Positions 7,732-16,875 of a DNA stretch of 64,000 nucleotides are shown here, in pieces. Numbering within the stretch: the first letter of the stretch is position 1; every line of letters starts with the position of its first letter. The notes beneath the pieces were generated by a model. The model saw nothing but the letters and a program-made list of their open reading frames with translations, searched no databases and was not told the origin of the DNA. Both the position numbers and the translations under genes were made by a program. This DNA is from Bacillota bacterium (GTDB lineage: Bacteria > Bacillota > Sulfobacillia > Sulfobacillales > Sulfobacillaceae): NCBI GenBank assembly GCA_021797515.1, contig JAJZZP010000067.1, positions 1 to 64,000 of the forward strand. Reading direction: 5' to 3'.

Positions 7732-9138
7732 TCAGAGTATATACCGATTAATGTCAATATTGTCCGCTATCCGAGCTAATCGCTGATCCACGTATGACGC
7801 AGTAATCGGAATAGTTTGCCCTTGTAAGTCCGGCGCCTCAAAGCTAAGTTCTTCCAATACTTTCTCTAAAATCGTATGCAGTCGACGGGCTCCAATATTT
7901 TCAGTATCCCGGTTGACCCGATCCGCGTAGCGGGCCATCGCCCAAAGTGCCTCGTCCTCAAACCGGATCTGAACGCCTTCAGCGCCCAACAGCGCCTGAT
8001 ACTGAAAAATCAACGAATTTTTAGGCTCAGTTAGAATGCGGTAAAAGTCTTGCTCCGTCAAAGCATCGAACTCAACGCGAATCGGAAATCGTCCTTGCAA
8101 TTCAGGTATCAGGTCGCTTGGTTTTGACACATGAAATGCTCCGGCAGCAATAAATAAAATGTGGTCGGTTTTCACGGGACCATATTTCGTGTTTACCGTG
8201 GAACCTTCGACAATTGGCAAAATGTCGCGTTGAACTCCTTCCCGACTGACGTCAGGTCCCCGCATGTCTTGCCCCGAAGCAATTTTGTCGAATTCATCGA
8301 TAAAGATGATACCTTGTTGCTCCGCCCGCCAGACCGCGTCAGCATTGGCGGCGTCAGTGTCAATCAATTTCTGCGCCTCTTCCTGCGTTAAAACCTTACG
8401 CGCCTCAGCAACCGTCATCTTCCGCCGTTTGGTTCGCTTCGGCAACAGGTTGCCAAACATTTCGCCGAGATTCATTTGATTATCCTCGGAACCAGGAAAG
8501 TTGCCCATCATGGGAAGTGTAGGGCCAGCATCCTCGACCTCTACTTCGACAAGTTCATGTTCCATGGCCTTCATTCGTAGTTTTTCCCGCACACGCCGTC
8601 TTTCGTCATCAATGCGCCGCCGTTCTTCGGCATCGACAGGACGACGCGATTGGTAATTTCCGCCTGCCCCCCCGAACAATGCTTCAAAGGGATTCTTGGT
8701 TCCCGTATTGTCTGAGGGATCAGGAACCAAGGCCTCCACAATACGGTCTTCTGCTGCACGTTCGGCGCGGTCTTTAACCGATCCTGCCCGCTCTTCTTTT
8801 ACCATGCGAATGCTGGTCTCCACTAAATCGCGAACCATCGCGTCAACATCGCGGCCCACATAACCCACTTCGGTAAATTTTGTGGCTTCAACCTTAATAA
8901 AAGGCACATGTAGTAAACGTGCCAACCGACGGGCCACTTCGGTTTTACCCACGCCCGTCGGACCAATCATCAATATATTTTTGGGAGTGATTTCTTCCTG
9001 TAGTTCAGGGTCGAGGCGGCTACGCCGCCAGCGATGGCGCAAGGCCACAGCTACCGCTCGTTTGGCTTCGTTTTGACCAACGATATGCTTATCTAGTTCC
9101 TCCACAATTCGCTTTGGTGTCAACAATGCCTCATCCAT
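7732..9138 (-). CDS. hslU: HslU (ClpY) ATPase of the HslUV protease
   Basis: HslU unfolds substrates and feeds them into the HslV chamber. The Walker A motif is GPTGVGKTE and Walker B is [11 protein letters not shown]. An I-domain insertion of about 110 residues with charged repeats lies between them. The protein ends in DINRYIL, the C-terminal peptide that docks into HslV to activate it. The length of 468 residues is normal. The second ATG (9138) lies 8 bases from AGGAGG and is a better start than the first (9144). The gene starts 12 bases after hslV. Confidence 0.96.
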   Translation of the reverse strand: MDEALLTPKRIVEELDKHIVGQNEAKRAVAVALRHRWRRSRLDPELQEEITPKNILMIGPTGVGKTEVARRLARLLHVPFIKVEATKFTEVGYVGRDVDAMVRDLVETSIRMVKEERAGSVKDRAERAAEDRIVEALVPDPSDNTGTKNPFEALFGGAGGNYQSRRPVDAEERRRIDDERRRVREKLRMKAMEHELVEVEVEDAGPTLPMMGNFPGSEDNQMNLGEMFGNLLPKRTKRRKMTVAEARKVLTQEEAQKLIDTDAANADAVWRAEQQGIIFIDEFDKIASGQDMRGPDVSREGVQRDILPIVEGSTVNTKYGPVKTDHILFIAAGAFHVSKPSDLIPELQGRFPIRVEFDALTEQDFYRILTEPKNSLIFQYQALLGAEGVQIRFEDEALWAMARYADRVNRDTENIGARRLHTILEKVLEELSFEAPDLQGQTIPITASYVDQRLARIADNIDINRYIL

Positions 9139-9150
9139 CCCCATTGCCTC

Positions 9151-9699
9151 CTAACCCAATGTTTCAATCGTTAAGTGATGATTGGTATATATGCAGATAT
9201 CCGCCGCAATGTCCAACGATTTTCGCACAATCTCCTCAATCGCAGGAGTTTGATCTAATGATGCAAAAGCCCTGGCAGCAGCCAACGCGTAGCTTCCTCC
9301 GGAACCCACCGCCGCAATATGGTCATCAGGTTCAATAACTTCCCCGGTGCCTGAGAGAATAAACAAATCGTGGGTATCGGCCACAATCAACAGTGCCTCT
9401 AATTTACCCAGCATGCGATCGGTTCGCCACTCACGGCTTAGAGCCACCGCTGCCCGTGGCAAGTTGCCGTGGTGTTCTTCCAGCTTCCCTTCAAATCGTT
9501 CAAACAGTGTCAAAGCGTCAGCAACCGCACCCGCAAACCCCGCTAGAATGGCCCCTTGATAAAGGCGCCGAACTTTTCGCGCCGTATGCTTCATTACCGT
9601 GTTTTGGCCAAAGGTTACCTGACCATCTCCGCCAATAACTGCCTTCCCATCTTTTACCATCGCTAAAATAGTTGTACCGTGAAATTGCACGTCCCCCAT
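9151..9699 (-). CDS. hslV: HslV (ClpQ) peptidase of the HslUV protease
   Basis: This is the 182-residue proteolytic subunit. After a short leader (MGDVQFHG) the chain has [21 protein letters not shown], so the N-terminal nucleophile after processing is expected to be Thr, as in Escherichia coli; the Bacillus homologue uses Ser. The conserved RKVRRLY and [13 protein letters not shown] segments are present. GGAGGGGC precedes the ATG. It is followed by hslU at 12 bases, and xerC ends 21 bases upstream. Confidence 0.96.
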   Translation of the reverse strand: MGDVQFHGTTILAMVKDGKAVIGGDGQVTFGQNTVMKHTARKVRRLYQGAILAGFAGAVADALTLFERFEGKLEEHHGNLPRAAVALSREWRTDRMLGKLEALLIVADTHDLFILSGTGEVIEPDDHIAAVGSGGSYALAAARAFASLDQTPAIEEIVRKSLDIAADICIYTNHHLTIETLG

Positions 9700-9720
9700 G
9701 TGTTTGCCCCTCCATAAATA

Positions 9721-10620
9721 TTACTCTAAATGACCCCGAGCCCGCGGATGCGCCGCCTGGTACACCCGGATCAGCTGATCTTGCGAGATATGAGTGTAAA
9801 TTTGCGTAGTCCGCAAACTGGCGTGGCCAAGCAATTCCTGTACGATGCGTAAATCGGCTCCGTTCATTAATAAGTGGGTTGCGTAAGAATGTCGTAACCA
9901 GTGCGGACTGATGTTGCGGCTTACCGCGCTCCGCAACATGGTAATTTTGACGATGCGGCGCACGCTTCGGGTGGTCAGTCGCCCACCCCGGCGATTGAGG
10001 AACAGAGCATCGGTCGCAGTTTTCACCAAAAGAGGACGCGATTCCGTCAAATACCGCCGCAAGGCCGTCAGGCCATATCGACCCAAGGGTACCTTACGCT
10101 CTTTGCGGCCTTTGCCCGTCACTTTAATCATCCCAGTATCCCAAAAAATATCTGGGAGATTCATGTCCACCACTTCTTGACTGCGCAGTCCTGCTCCGTA
10201 CATAGTCTCAACCAAGCTCAAATTACGTACACCTAGCGGGCCACGCTCAAGATAGGCTGCTTCCATCATCGCCATGATCTCATCGATGGTCAATACTCGG
10301 GGAAGGCGCGCCCGAAACTTCGGGGACAATATTCGCCGCGCAGGATTGTCAACCCGCAAATGTTCGTGTTCCAAGTAACGATAAAAAGAGCGCACCACAG
10401 ATAACTTCCGGGCCATGCTGCGTGCGGAGATACCCGCCTCGCCCAATTCCAACAACCAACGCCGTATGCGCTTGGCGTCGGCCAAGTCCAAGTTTCCGAC
10501 CCGTTCCTCGAATTGGAGGAGATCTGACTCGTAGGCGCGCAATGTTTCTCCGGATCGCACTTCCACTGCTCGCAGATGTCTGAGATAAGCGTCAATCCAG
10601 GGATTAAGTGGCTGGGGCAT
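9721..10620 (-). CDS. xerC: Tyrosine recombinase XerC/CodV
   Basis: The 299-residue protein has an N-terminal SAM-like core-binding domain (about 1-90) and a C-terminal catalytic domain. Catalytic residues are visible: Arg in GAGLRSQEV, HWLRHSYATHLL with His-x-x-Arg, LGHASLRTTQIYTH with His and the nucleophile Tyr. XerC resolves chromosome dimers at dif during division. The ATG at 10620 has GGGGGG eight bases upstream and is preferred to an in-frame start nine codons earlier. It overlaps the 77-codon ORF by 17 bases. Position before hslVU-codY matches the Bacillus codV locus. Confidence 0.93.
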   Translation of the reverse strand: MPQPLNPWIDAYLRHLRAVEVRSGETLRAYESDLLQFEERVGNLDLADAKRIRRWLLELGEAGISARSMARKLSVVRSFYRYLEHEHLRVDNPARRILSPKFRARLPRVLTIDEIMAMMEAAYLERGPLGVRNLSLVETMYGAGLRSQEVVDMNLPDIFWDTGMIKVTGKGRKERKVPLGRYGLTALRRYLTESRPLLVKTATDALFLNRRGGRLTTRSVRRIVKITMLRSAVSRNISPHWLRHSYATHLLMNGADLRIVQELLGHASLRTTQIYTHISQDQLIRVYQAAHPRARGHLE

Positions 10621-10837
10621 TGGTCGTACCCCCCAGACACGGCACAAACGCTGAGAGAGCGATCAGCTCCTTTGCTCTTAAAAGGCGCTGGCAGTCATCA
10701 CGATCCCAGACCTGGGATGTTTCTACAGCCACTGACGCGGTACTATCCAAAGGGTTTGAGCACACCAGATCCGCCTCGTTGCCTGTCGACTCTCCCCCTA
10801 CCACGGTGATTCGATCATTGGGCTTGTTCAGATTCAT
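10604..10837 (-). pseudogene. trmFO: Internally deleted trmFO remnant (77 codons)
   Basis: This short ORF occupies the place where trmFO lies in Bacillus, between topA and xerC. It begins MNLNKPNDRITVVGG, like the FAD-binding N-terminus of TrmFO (ITVIGGGLAGSEAAW). A few residues later it reads EADLVCSNPL, which resembles the TrmFO signature AELVCSNSL that normally comes about 40 residues further on. The remainder has no clear match. The simplest reading is loss of the stretch between the two motifs and of most of the C-terminus. Yet AAGGAGG lies 9 bases before the ATG and the frame is open, so a small protein may still be made. It overlaps topA by 23 bases and xerC by 17 bases. The nucleotide-binding GxGxxG motif is broken (GGESTG), so methyltransferase activity is not expected. 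Confidence 0.6.
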
Positions 10838-12929
10838 ACCCGCATCCCTCCTTAAGACAGAGGAAACTTTCACGATGGCCACGGCGTTTGACTGCCATGG
10901 ATGATCCACACTGGGGGCACACTTTATCCGTCGGTTGGTTCCAAGTCACAAAATCGCAGTCGGGAAATCCACTACATCCGTAAAAAGTGCGACCCTTGCG
11001 AGTTCGGCGGATCACTAGCGGTTTCCCGCAGCGAGGACACAACGCCGCAGTTTTTTCCAAATATGGTTTGGTAAACTGGCATTCGGGATATCCCGTGCAG
11101 GCCAGAAACTTTCCAAAACGTCCGTATTTGACTTCCATTGGTTTGCCGCACTTCTCGCAGACTTCGTCTGTGTTTTCTTTAGGAAGTTCCAACTTTTCCA
11201 CGTCTGCTTCGGCATGCGCCAATTCTACAGCAAATGGCGCATAAAATTGCCCCAGCACATCTTGCCATGCCATCTCATTGGATTCCACCCGGTCCAATTG
11301 GCTCTCCACTTCTGCGGTGAACGCCGTATTCACGATTTCCGGGAAATATTCGCTTAGAAGCTCGACCACTACTCGTCCTAGCACGGTAGGCAATAAACGT
11401 TTTTGGGACCGTTCGACGTACTGCCTTTGCAACAAAGTCTCAATAATCGGGGCGTAGGTCGACGGTCTTCCAATTCCTAGTTCTTCCAGTGTCTTGACTA
11501 GCGTGGCTTCACTAAACCGCGCAGGCGGTTCCGTAAAATGCTCCGAAGCATCAATATGGGAAACCACCAACTCGGTTCCCTCAGCCACATCCGGGAGGGG
11601 ACGCAATGAAGAATCTAATTCCTTATCAGGGTTGGCGTCCATGCCATCCTGAGTTTCCAAGTAGATTTCAGTAAATCCTTTAAACTTGATGACTGCGCCA
11701 TGGGTTCGAAATTGTTCCCCCTGCTCCGCCACTAAATCAATGGTGGTCCCATCATATACTAAAGGTGCCATTTGGCTAGCAACAAAACGTTCCCAAATTA
11801 ATCGGTATAGACGCAGGTGATCGCGATTTAAGCTACTCTTGAGTTGATCAGGATGCCGTGTCACCACCGTCGGACGAATCGCCTCGTGGGCGCCTTGGGA
11901 TCCTACTGGATCTCGATTTGGCCGCGCGAGCGCCTGATCTTTTAAGTAGGCATCACCATAATGCAACGAAATGTACTGTTTGGCTTCTGCTTCAGCTATG
12001 TCGGCTACCCGTATTGAGTCCGTGCGGATGTAAGTGACCAACCCTACTGTTCCTTCCCCGGCGACTTCCAATCCTTCGTACAGTTGCTGCGCTAGACTCA
12101 TCGTCCGTTTTACCGAATACCCCAGACGTCGGGCCGCCTCTTGCTGTAGCGTAGAAGTGGTAAAAGCCGGCGCGGGAAATCGACGTCGTTCACGGGTCTT
12201 AACAGATTGCACCACCACCCGTGAGTCAACTCCCACATGCCCAAGAACGATTTCCACATCCGAAGCGGGCAGTCGGCCTTTTTCGCCCCGTGGTCCCACA
12301 TATTCCGCATGCAAAGAGACGACGCCTTGTTGTGCTTCAAGGCTCGCCGTAAAATACTGGATTGGTACAAACGCTAAAATTTCATCTTCCCGGTCAACCA
12401 ATAACTTGAGGGCTGCTGACTGAACCCTGCCCGCCGATAATCCGGGCCGAATTTTGTGCCACAGTAAGGGAGACAACTGGTAGCCAACAACGCGGTCCAA
12501 TATCCTCCTCGCTTGTTGGGCGTTTACTTTAGGCATGTATACAGGACGTGCATTGCGAATGGCACGGCTGACCGCATCCTTGGTAATTTCGTGAAATTCG
12601 ATGCGCCGGGTGGATTCCGGTTGAATGCCCAAAGCTTCCGCCAAATGCCACGAAATCGCTTCTCCTTCGCGGTCAGGATCAGTAGCCAAGAATACCTTAT
12701 CAGCCTTTTTGGCAGCATCTTTCAGTTGCTTCAAAATCGGCCCTTTACCACGAATGGTAATATAACGCGGCGTAAATCCGTGCTCGACGTCTACACCAAA
12801 CTGACTCTTGGGTAGATCGCGCACATGGCCCATGGATGCTTTGACTTGGTATCGATTCCCTAAAAAGCGACTGATAGTTTTGGCTTTGGCTGGCGACTCC
12901 ACGATAATTAACGGTTTGGCCTTAGGCAA
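10815..12929 (-). CDS. topA: DNA topoisomerase I
   Basis: The 704-residue protein is a type IA topoisomerase that relaxes negative supercoils. The Toprim domain starts with IIVESPAKAKTISRFLG and holds the DPDREGEAI acidic triad. The active-site Tyr is in VTYIRTDSIR. Three C-terminal zinc fingers are visible, beginning CEKCGKPM, CPRCGKPL and CPQCGSSM. Order and length are normal for Firmicutes. The next gene, the trmFO remnant, starts inside its 3' end. Confidence 0.97.
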   Translation of the reverse strand: MPKAKPLIIVESPAKAKTISRFLGNRYQVKASMGHVRDLPKSQFGVDVEHGFTPRYITIRGKGPILKQLKDAAKKADKVFLATDPDREGEAISWHLAEALGIQPESTRRIEFHEITKDAVSRAIRNARPVYMPKVNAQQARRILDRVVGYQLSPLLWHKIRPGLSAGRVQSAALKLLVDREDEILAFVPIQYFTASLEAQQGVVSLHAEYVGPRGEKGRLPASDVEIVLGHVGVDSRVVVQSVKTRERRRFPAPAFTTSTLQQEAARRLGYSVKRTMSLAQQLYEGLEVAGEGTVGLVTYIRTDSIRVADIAEAEAKQYISLHYGDAYLKDQALARPNRDPVGSQGAHEAIRPTVVTRHPDQLKSSLNRDHLRLYRLIWERFVASQMAPLVYDGTTIDLVAEQGEQFRTHGAVIKFKGFTEIYLETQDGMDANPDKELDSSLRPLPDVAEGTELVVSHIDASEHFTEPPARFSEATLVKTLEELGIGRPSTYAPIIETLLQRQYVERSQKRLLPTVLGRVVVELLSEYFPEIVNTAFTAEVESQLDRVESNEMAWQDVLGQFYAPFAVELAHAEADVEKLELPKENTDEVCEKCGKPMEVKYGRFGKFLACTGYPECQFTKPYLEKTAALCPRCGKPLVIRRTRKGRTFYGCSGFPDCDFVTWNQPTDKVCPQCGSSMAVKRRGHRESFLCLKEGCGYESEQAQ

Positions 12930-13002
12930 TCCTGCACCCCCCGCAATAACATTGGTCTATTATAACAAATTTCTCAAAGCGTCTTTATATAGTTGCCTGG
13001 CG

Positions 13003-13629
13003 CTATGAATCATCCCAGTGAAAGCTGCGGCGATGACAAGGGCTCGGCCCTAATTCTCGCAATCGCTTTCGATGCAAAACGGTCGGATACCCTTTATGCT
13101 GAGAGAATCCATACCCCGGATAGACGCCGTCAAGCGCTTCCATGTAACGGTCGCGAATGATTTTCGCCACAATGGATGCAGCGCCAATGCTCACCGACAC
13201 CGCGTCCCCATGAATAATCGAGTGAACCGTATAGGGTCCGTGAAGCGGCATCGCGTCGCTGAGCACCACCTGGGGCATTACTTCCATGGCCTCGATCGCC
13301 CGTTGCATGGCCACTCGCGATGCCTGATAAATATTTATTCGATCGATCGTACGTGGCCCTACCATGCCCACGCCAACAGCCACCGCGTTATGCACAATTT
13401 CGGGATAGAGTCTCGCCCGGGTCAATGCCGTCAACGCCTTGGAATCGCGAATTCCCTGCACCGGGGAAGAAGGATCTAGGATCACCGCAGCAGCCACTAC
13501 GGGTCCAGCCAACGGCCCCCGTCCGACCTCATCGACCCCCGCCACCAGGCGCCTGGCCAACCAATATGGAGCTTCATAGCGGGAAAGTTCGTCCCACCAG
13601 GTCTCGGATTGGACTCGGTTACGGGACAT
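13003..13629 (-). CDS. rnhB: Ribonuclease HII
   Basis: RNase HII removes RNA from RNA-DNA hybrids and single ribonucleotides from DNA. The signature VAGVDEVGRGPLAGPVV holds the first catalytic Asp and Glu; a second Asp is in VVLSDAMPL, and the family segment SIGAASIVAKIIRDRYM is present. The ATG at 13629 begins MSRNRVQSETWW and has a purine-rich site upstream; a start 17 codons earlier is less likely. It overlaps the 3' end of rbgA by 11 bases, so the pair is translationally linked. Confidence 0.94.
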   Translation of the reverse strand: MSRNRVQSETWWDELSRYEAPYWLARRLVAGVDEVGRGPLAGPVVAAAVILDPSSPVQGIRDSKALTALTRARLYPEIVHNAVAVGVGMVGPRTIDRINIYQASRVAMQRAIEAMEVMPQVVLSDAMPLHGPYTVHSIIHGDAVSVSIGAASIVAKIIRDRYMEALDGVYPGYGFSQHKGYPTVLHRKRLRELGPSPCHRRSFHWDDS

Positions 13630-14386
13630 GGGGAGGCCACTCCAGACTACGCGGCCCAAAAGCACCATCGCGCACAGCAATGAGCACGGCTTGAGCAGTA
13701 CGATGCAAATCCACCCGGCCTCCAGTCATTAAGTAACCACGCGAACGTCCCCATGCCTCCCAGTCGCTGATTGCGCCTGCCTCAGGAAACATCCAGCGCC
13801 AGGCCCGTTCCGCCATCTCTTCCAATTCCTCTGCAGGAACCGGAACAACGCCTAACAGTTTTAATCGCCAATCCTTCGATTTAGACGGTGTCACTACACC
13901 GGGCAAGTCCAGCCATTCCCAGCCGCCAGGTAGCCGAATCCATTGTGGTCCTCGGGTCACCCCGGGCTTGGCGCCGGTCGCGACCCGGTGCTTGCCCACC
14001 ATGCGATTTAGCAATGTTGATTTCCCTAAGTTGGGCAGTCCAACCACCGCTAGCCGGTATGGTGGCTCTAATGCCTGCTTTAAAACAGCCCGCAATTGTT
14101 GCTCCGATTGATGAGCGGTGGCATTTAGCGCCACAGCAATGACACCATGGCTCTGATACCACTCAAGCCACGACTGCGTCGCCTGGGCTTCAGCCAATTC
14201 CATTTTATTTAACACCACAACGCGTTTAGCTCTGCCCAACCACTGAGCCATAGGCTGGTGGCGAGTCAGTTCCGGAGCTCTGGCATCCACTACCTCAACG
14301 AAGGCCGTCAAATAGGGGGCCAGTTCCCGGATAACCTTCTGGGTTGCAATCATGTGCCCGGGATACCACGAGTTGGTCTTTGTCAT
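13619..14386 (-). CDS. rbgA: Ribosome biogenesis GTPase RbgA (YlqF)
   Basis: The 255-residue protein is a circularly permuted GTPase needed for late 50S subunit assembly. The order of G motifs shows the permutation: G4 VVLNKMEL first, then G1 GLPNLGKSTLLNRM and G3 WLDLPGVV. The N-terminal WYPGHM motif is the family mark. The C-terminal domain binds rRNA. It lies directly after lepB (4 bases) and overlaps rnhB, as in Bacillus. Confidence 0.95.
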   Translation of the reverse strand: MTKTNSWYPGHMIATQKVIRELAPYLTAFVEVVDARAPELTRHQPMAQWLGRAKRVVVLNKMELAEAQATQSWLEWYQSHGVIAVALNATAHQSEQQLRAVLKQALEPPYRLAVVGLPNLGKSTLLNRMVGKHRVATGAKPGVTRGPQWIRLPGGWEWLDLPGVVTPSKSKDWRLKLLGVVPVPAEELEEMAERAWRWMFPEAGAISDWEAWGRSRGYLMTGGRVDLHRTAQAVLIAVRDGAFGPRSLEWPPHVP

Positions 14387-14390
14387 AAAC

Positions 14391-14903
14391 CTAGTTTAAC
14401 CAATGAAATTCCGATAATGGCCACCATATCAAAAACGCCTGCCCCTTCAGATTTTTCATCGGGAGAAACCCAAAGTATCGACTGTCAAAACTTCTGGGCC
14501 TATTGTCCCCTTCCACCCACAAATCCCCCGGAGGGACTTTAATCGGGGCCACATTCATCGATTGGCGATACTTCAAAAAAGGCTCGTGATAACGTTTCCC
14601 ATTAATATATACAACATTGTTTTTCACACTAATGACGTCCCCAGGAACCCCAATGACCCGTTTAATCCAATCCTGAGATTTGTTTACCGGGGACTTGAAT
14701 ACCACAATCTGACCAGTTTTTGGTGTTTCGAAGTCATAAATTAGTTTATTTACCAGTACCCGCTCGTTATTTTTCAGCGTAGGTAACATTGATGTGCCTT
14801 GAACTTGAAATGATTCGAAGACAAAAGTGCGAATTAAAAATGCCAGCACAAATGCTAAGACCACCGTCTCAATAATTTCTCGCCAGCCACTTCTTTGCGA
14901 CAC
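14391..14903 (-). CDS. lepB: Type I signal peptidase
   Basis: The 170-residue enzyme cleaves signal peptides on the outer face of the membrane. One N-terminal helix (VVLAFVLAFLIRTFVF) is followed by the catalytic Ser in QGTSMLPTL (residue 38) and the Lys in WIKRVIGVPGD (residue 81). The GDNRPRSFDSRYFGFLP box closes the catalytic core. A GTG at 14903 with AAGGGGGG close upstream is the likely start; an ATG ten codons earlier would lie inside a strong hairpin. It sits between rplS and rbgA. Confidence 0.94.
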   Translation of the reverse strand: MSQRSGWREIIETVVLAFVLAFLIRTFVFESFQVQGTSMLPTLKNNERVLVNKLIYDFETPKTGQIVVFKSPVNKSQDWIKRVIGVPGDVISVKNNVVYINGKRYHEPFLKYRQSMNVAPIKVPPGDLWVEGDNRPRSFDSRYFGFLPMKNLKGQAFLIWWPLSEFHWLN

Positions 14904-14922
14904 CGAATCCCCCCTTGCGCAA

Positions 14923-14957
14923 GGCGAAGGCACCCTCCACCTGAGAGTACCCTCGCC
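14923..14957 (-). promoter_or_regulatory. Hairpin between rplS and lepB
   Basis: A 15-pair stem (including G-U pairs in the minus-strand RNA) is formed by 14923-14937 and 14943-14957 with a 5-base loop. No T-run follows. It may shield the abundant rplS message from decay or partly attenuate lepB. Confidence 0.55.
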
Positions 14958-14968
14958 TGTACCATCTG

Positions 14969-15310
14969 CTACCGGCGTTCCTTAATTCGCGCTGCCTTAC
15001 CACGCAATTTTCTTAAATAATAGAGTTTTGCTCGGCGCACCTTGCCCCTACGCACCACTTGAATAGATTCCAGTCGTGGCGAGTGAAGCAGAAAAATCCT
15101 CTCCACGCCCACGCCGTAACTTACACGGCGCACCGTGATGGTTTTGGATAATCCCGTGCCCTTAATCGCAATAACGACCCCTTCATACATCTGAGTTCGT
15201 TCCCGATTCCCTTCGCGAATTTTTACCGCCACCCGTACGGTATCGCCAGGTCGAAATGCAGGAATATCGTGCCGCATTTGGTCTTCCTCTAAAAGTTTAA
15301 TGTAATCCAC
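14969..15310 (-). CDS. rplS: 50S ribosomal protein L19
   Basis: The 113-residue protein has the L19 signatures [20 protein letters not shown] and [19 protein letters not shown], and the basic C-terminus [17 protein letters not shown]19 sits at the 30S-50S interface. Translation starts at GTG with AAAGGAGGAG upstream. It overlaps the trmD stop by 14 bases. Confidence 0.97.
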   Translation of the reverse strand: MDYIKLLEEDQMRHDIPAFRPGDTVRVAVKIREGNRERTQMYEGVVIAIKGTGLSKTITVRRVSYGVGVERIFLLHSPRLESIQVVRRGKVRRAKLYYLRKLRGKAARIKERR

Positions 15311-16034
15311 CTGTCTCTCCTCCTTTCTTCAAGCAATTGACGTCATTTTCGCGCAACAGATCCGGTCGACGGGCTCGAGTCACCTCTAGGCGCAATTTGC
15401 GCTTATACTCCGCCACTTTAGCGTGGTTTCCTGAAACCAGAGCCTGCGGAACTTCCCGTTTTCGATAACTTTGTGGACGGGTATATTGGGGACCTTCCAG
15501 CAAACCGTTGAGGCCATCACTAAATGAATCGTCCAAGGCTCCGCCGCGGGCTCCTAAAACCCCTGGCAGCAAGCGTACCACTGCGTCGACCATTATCATA
15601 ACAGGCAACTCGCCACCTGTCACAACGTAGTCTCCCACCGAAACTTCTTCCCCCTGCAGCAGATCGACAGCCCGTTGGTCGACCCCTTCATAATGGCCAG
15701 CGACGAATATTAAGTGCTCACACTGAGACCATGCCTCCGCCATCCTTTGGTTAAACGGGGTGCCCTGTGCAGACGTCACCACCACTTTTCCGGGTGCTGC
15801 ATGATGCATCATGGCCCACTCCACCGCTGGCACCACCACATCAGGGCGCAATACCATGCCTACGCCGCCCCCAAAAGGATAGTCATCGGTGATGCGATGA
15901 GGCCCCACCCCAAACCAACGCAAGGGAACCAGGCGCAATTCCACTAACGCCTTGTCTTGAGCTCTTTTCATCATGCTAGTTTCGAACACTCCAACCATCA
16001 TCTCAGGAAACAAGGTGACCACGTGGATGACCAT
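15297..16034 (-). CDS. trmD: tRNA (guanine37-N1)-methyltransferase
   Basis: TrmD makes m1G37 in tRNAs, using S-adenosylmethionine bound in a trefoil knot. The protein (245 residues) shows TLFPEMM at the N-terminus, [27 protein letters not shown] and [15 protein letters not shown], all hallmark segments. The start codon overlaps the rimM stop (TAATG), and rplS begins before its stop. The order rpsP-rimM-trmD-rplS is conserved in bacteria. Confidence 0.97.
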   Translation of the reverse strand: MVIHVVTLFPEMMVGVFETSMMKRAQDKALVELRLVPLRWFGVGPHRITDDYPFGGGVGMVLRPDVVVPAVEWAMMHHAAPGKVVVTSAQGTPFNQRMAEAWSQCEHLIFVAGHYEGVDQRAVDLLQGEEVSVGDYVVTGGELPVMIMVDAVVRLLPGVLGARGGALDDSFSDGLNGLLEGPQYTRPQSYRKREVPQALVSGNHAKVAEYKRKLRLEVTRARRPDLLRENDVNCLKKGGETGGLH

Positions 16035-16534
16035 TACGTCGCATCCTCCAGACCATCCGGCAGGACAACCCGCATCATTTTAGCCTCCACATTGACGTCA
16101 CGAACAACAGTCCGCAATGCCGGAATTAGCAACGGTTTTGCATCAGGACGTTCGACTTCAAACACGTCATGATGCTGTCCCGAACGGATGACGTGCTGCA
16201 ATGTTCCCAAAACCCGACCGGTATCGCACTCTTCAACCTGCATCCCTAACAGTTGGTGCCAATAGTATTCCCCGTCAGGCAGTGGCGGAAGCTCGTCGAC
16301 AGGAACCCACAAGGTTTTTCCTCGCATCAACAATCCTTGTTCTCGCGTGCTCACCGAAGACAGGCGCATTAACACCACATTATGGTGCGGCTTCGCTTCA
16401 ATTACCGAGACGGGTTTCGCGTCAGAAGACAGCCACACGGATTTACGGCGTACTAATCGGTCGACAAAGTCGGTAGTTGGATAGACTTTCATCGTACCAT
16501 CAATGCCGTGAACTCCGACAATCTCTCCCACCAT
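16034..16534 (-). CDS. rimM: 16S rRNA processing protein RimM
   Basis: RimM assists 30S head assembly and binds ribosomal protein S19. The start at 16534 gives MVGEIVGVHGIDGTMKV, matching the family N-terminus; GCAGGG lies 6 bases upstream. A GTG 13 codons earlier, overlapping the rpsP stop, is possible but would add an atypical extension. The PRC-barrel part contains PDGEYYWHQLLGMQV and ends near LLIPALRTVVRDVNVE. In Bacillus a KH-domain gene (khpA/ylqC) lies between rpsP and rimM; here it is absent. Confidence 0.92.
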   Translation of the reverse strand: MVGEIVGVHGIDGTMKVYPTTDFVDRLVRRKSVWLSSDAKPVSVIEAKPHHNVVLMRLSSVSTREQGLLMRGKTLWVPVDELPPLPDGEYYWHQLLGMQVEECDTGRVLGTLQHVIRSGQHHDVFEVERPDAKPLLIPALRTVVRDVNVEAKMMRVVLPDGLEDAT

Positions 16535-16565
16535 AACAAACCCTGCAAGACCTTGGATACGGTGG

Positions 16566-16847
16566 CTATTCACGAGACTTAGCCATCTGTTTCATTTCGT
16601 GGACCTTCTTGAGAACACCGGTCTGTCGCAGTAAAGAACGCGCCGTGTCAGTGGGTTGAGCTCCATTCTGAATCCATTTCACTGCCTTGTCTTCGTCAAT
16701 CTTCACAATTGCCGGATCTTTGGTAGGGTCGTAGTACCCGATTTCTTCAATAAAGCGTCCATCGCGGGGAGCACGGGCATCCGCCACCACTACTCGGTAG
16801 AACGGTCGTTTCTTGGCGCCCATGCGGCGCAAGCGAATTTTCACCAT
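16566..16847 (-). CDS. rpsP: 30S ribosomal protein S16
   Basis: The 93-residue protein begins [20 protein letters not shown] and has [19 protein letters not shown], the S16 signature. AAAGGAGG lies upstream of the ATG at 16847, which is preferred over a frame-extended start 25 codons earlier within ffh. It follows ffh by 28 bases in the ylxM-ffh-rpsP operon. Confidence 0.97.
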   Translation of the reverse strand: MVKIRLRRMGAKKRPFYRVVVADARAPRDGRFIEEIGYYDPTKDPAIVKIDEDKAVKWIQNGAQPTDTARSLLRQTGVLKKVHEMKQMAKSRE

Positions 16848-16875
16848 ATCTTCTGCGCCTCCTTTCCTCAGTGTT

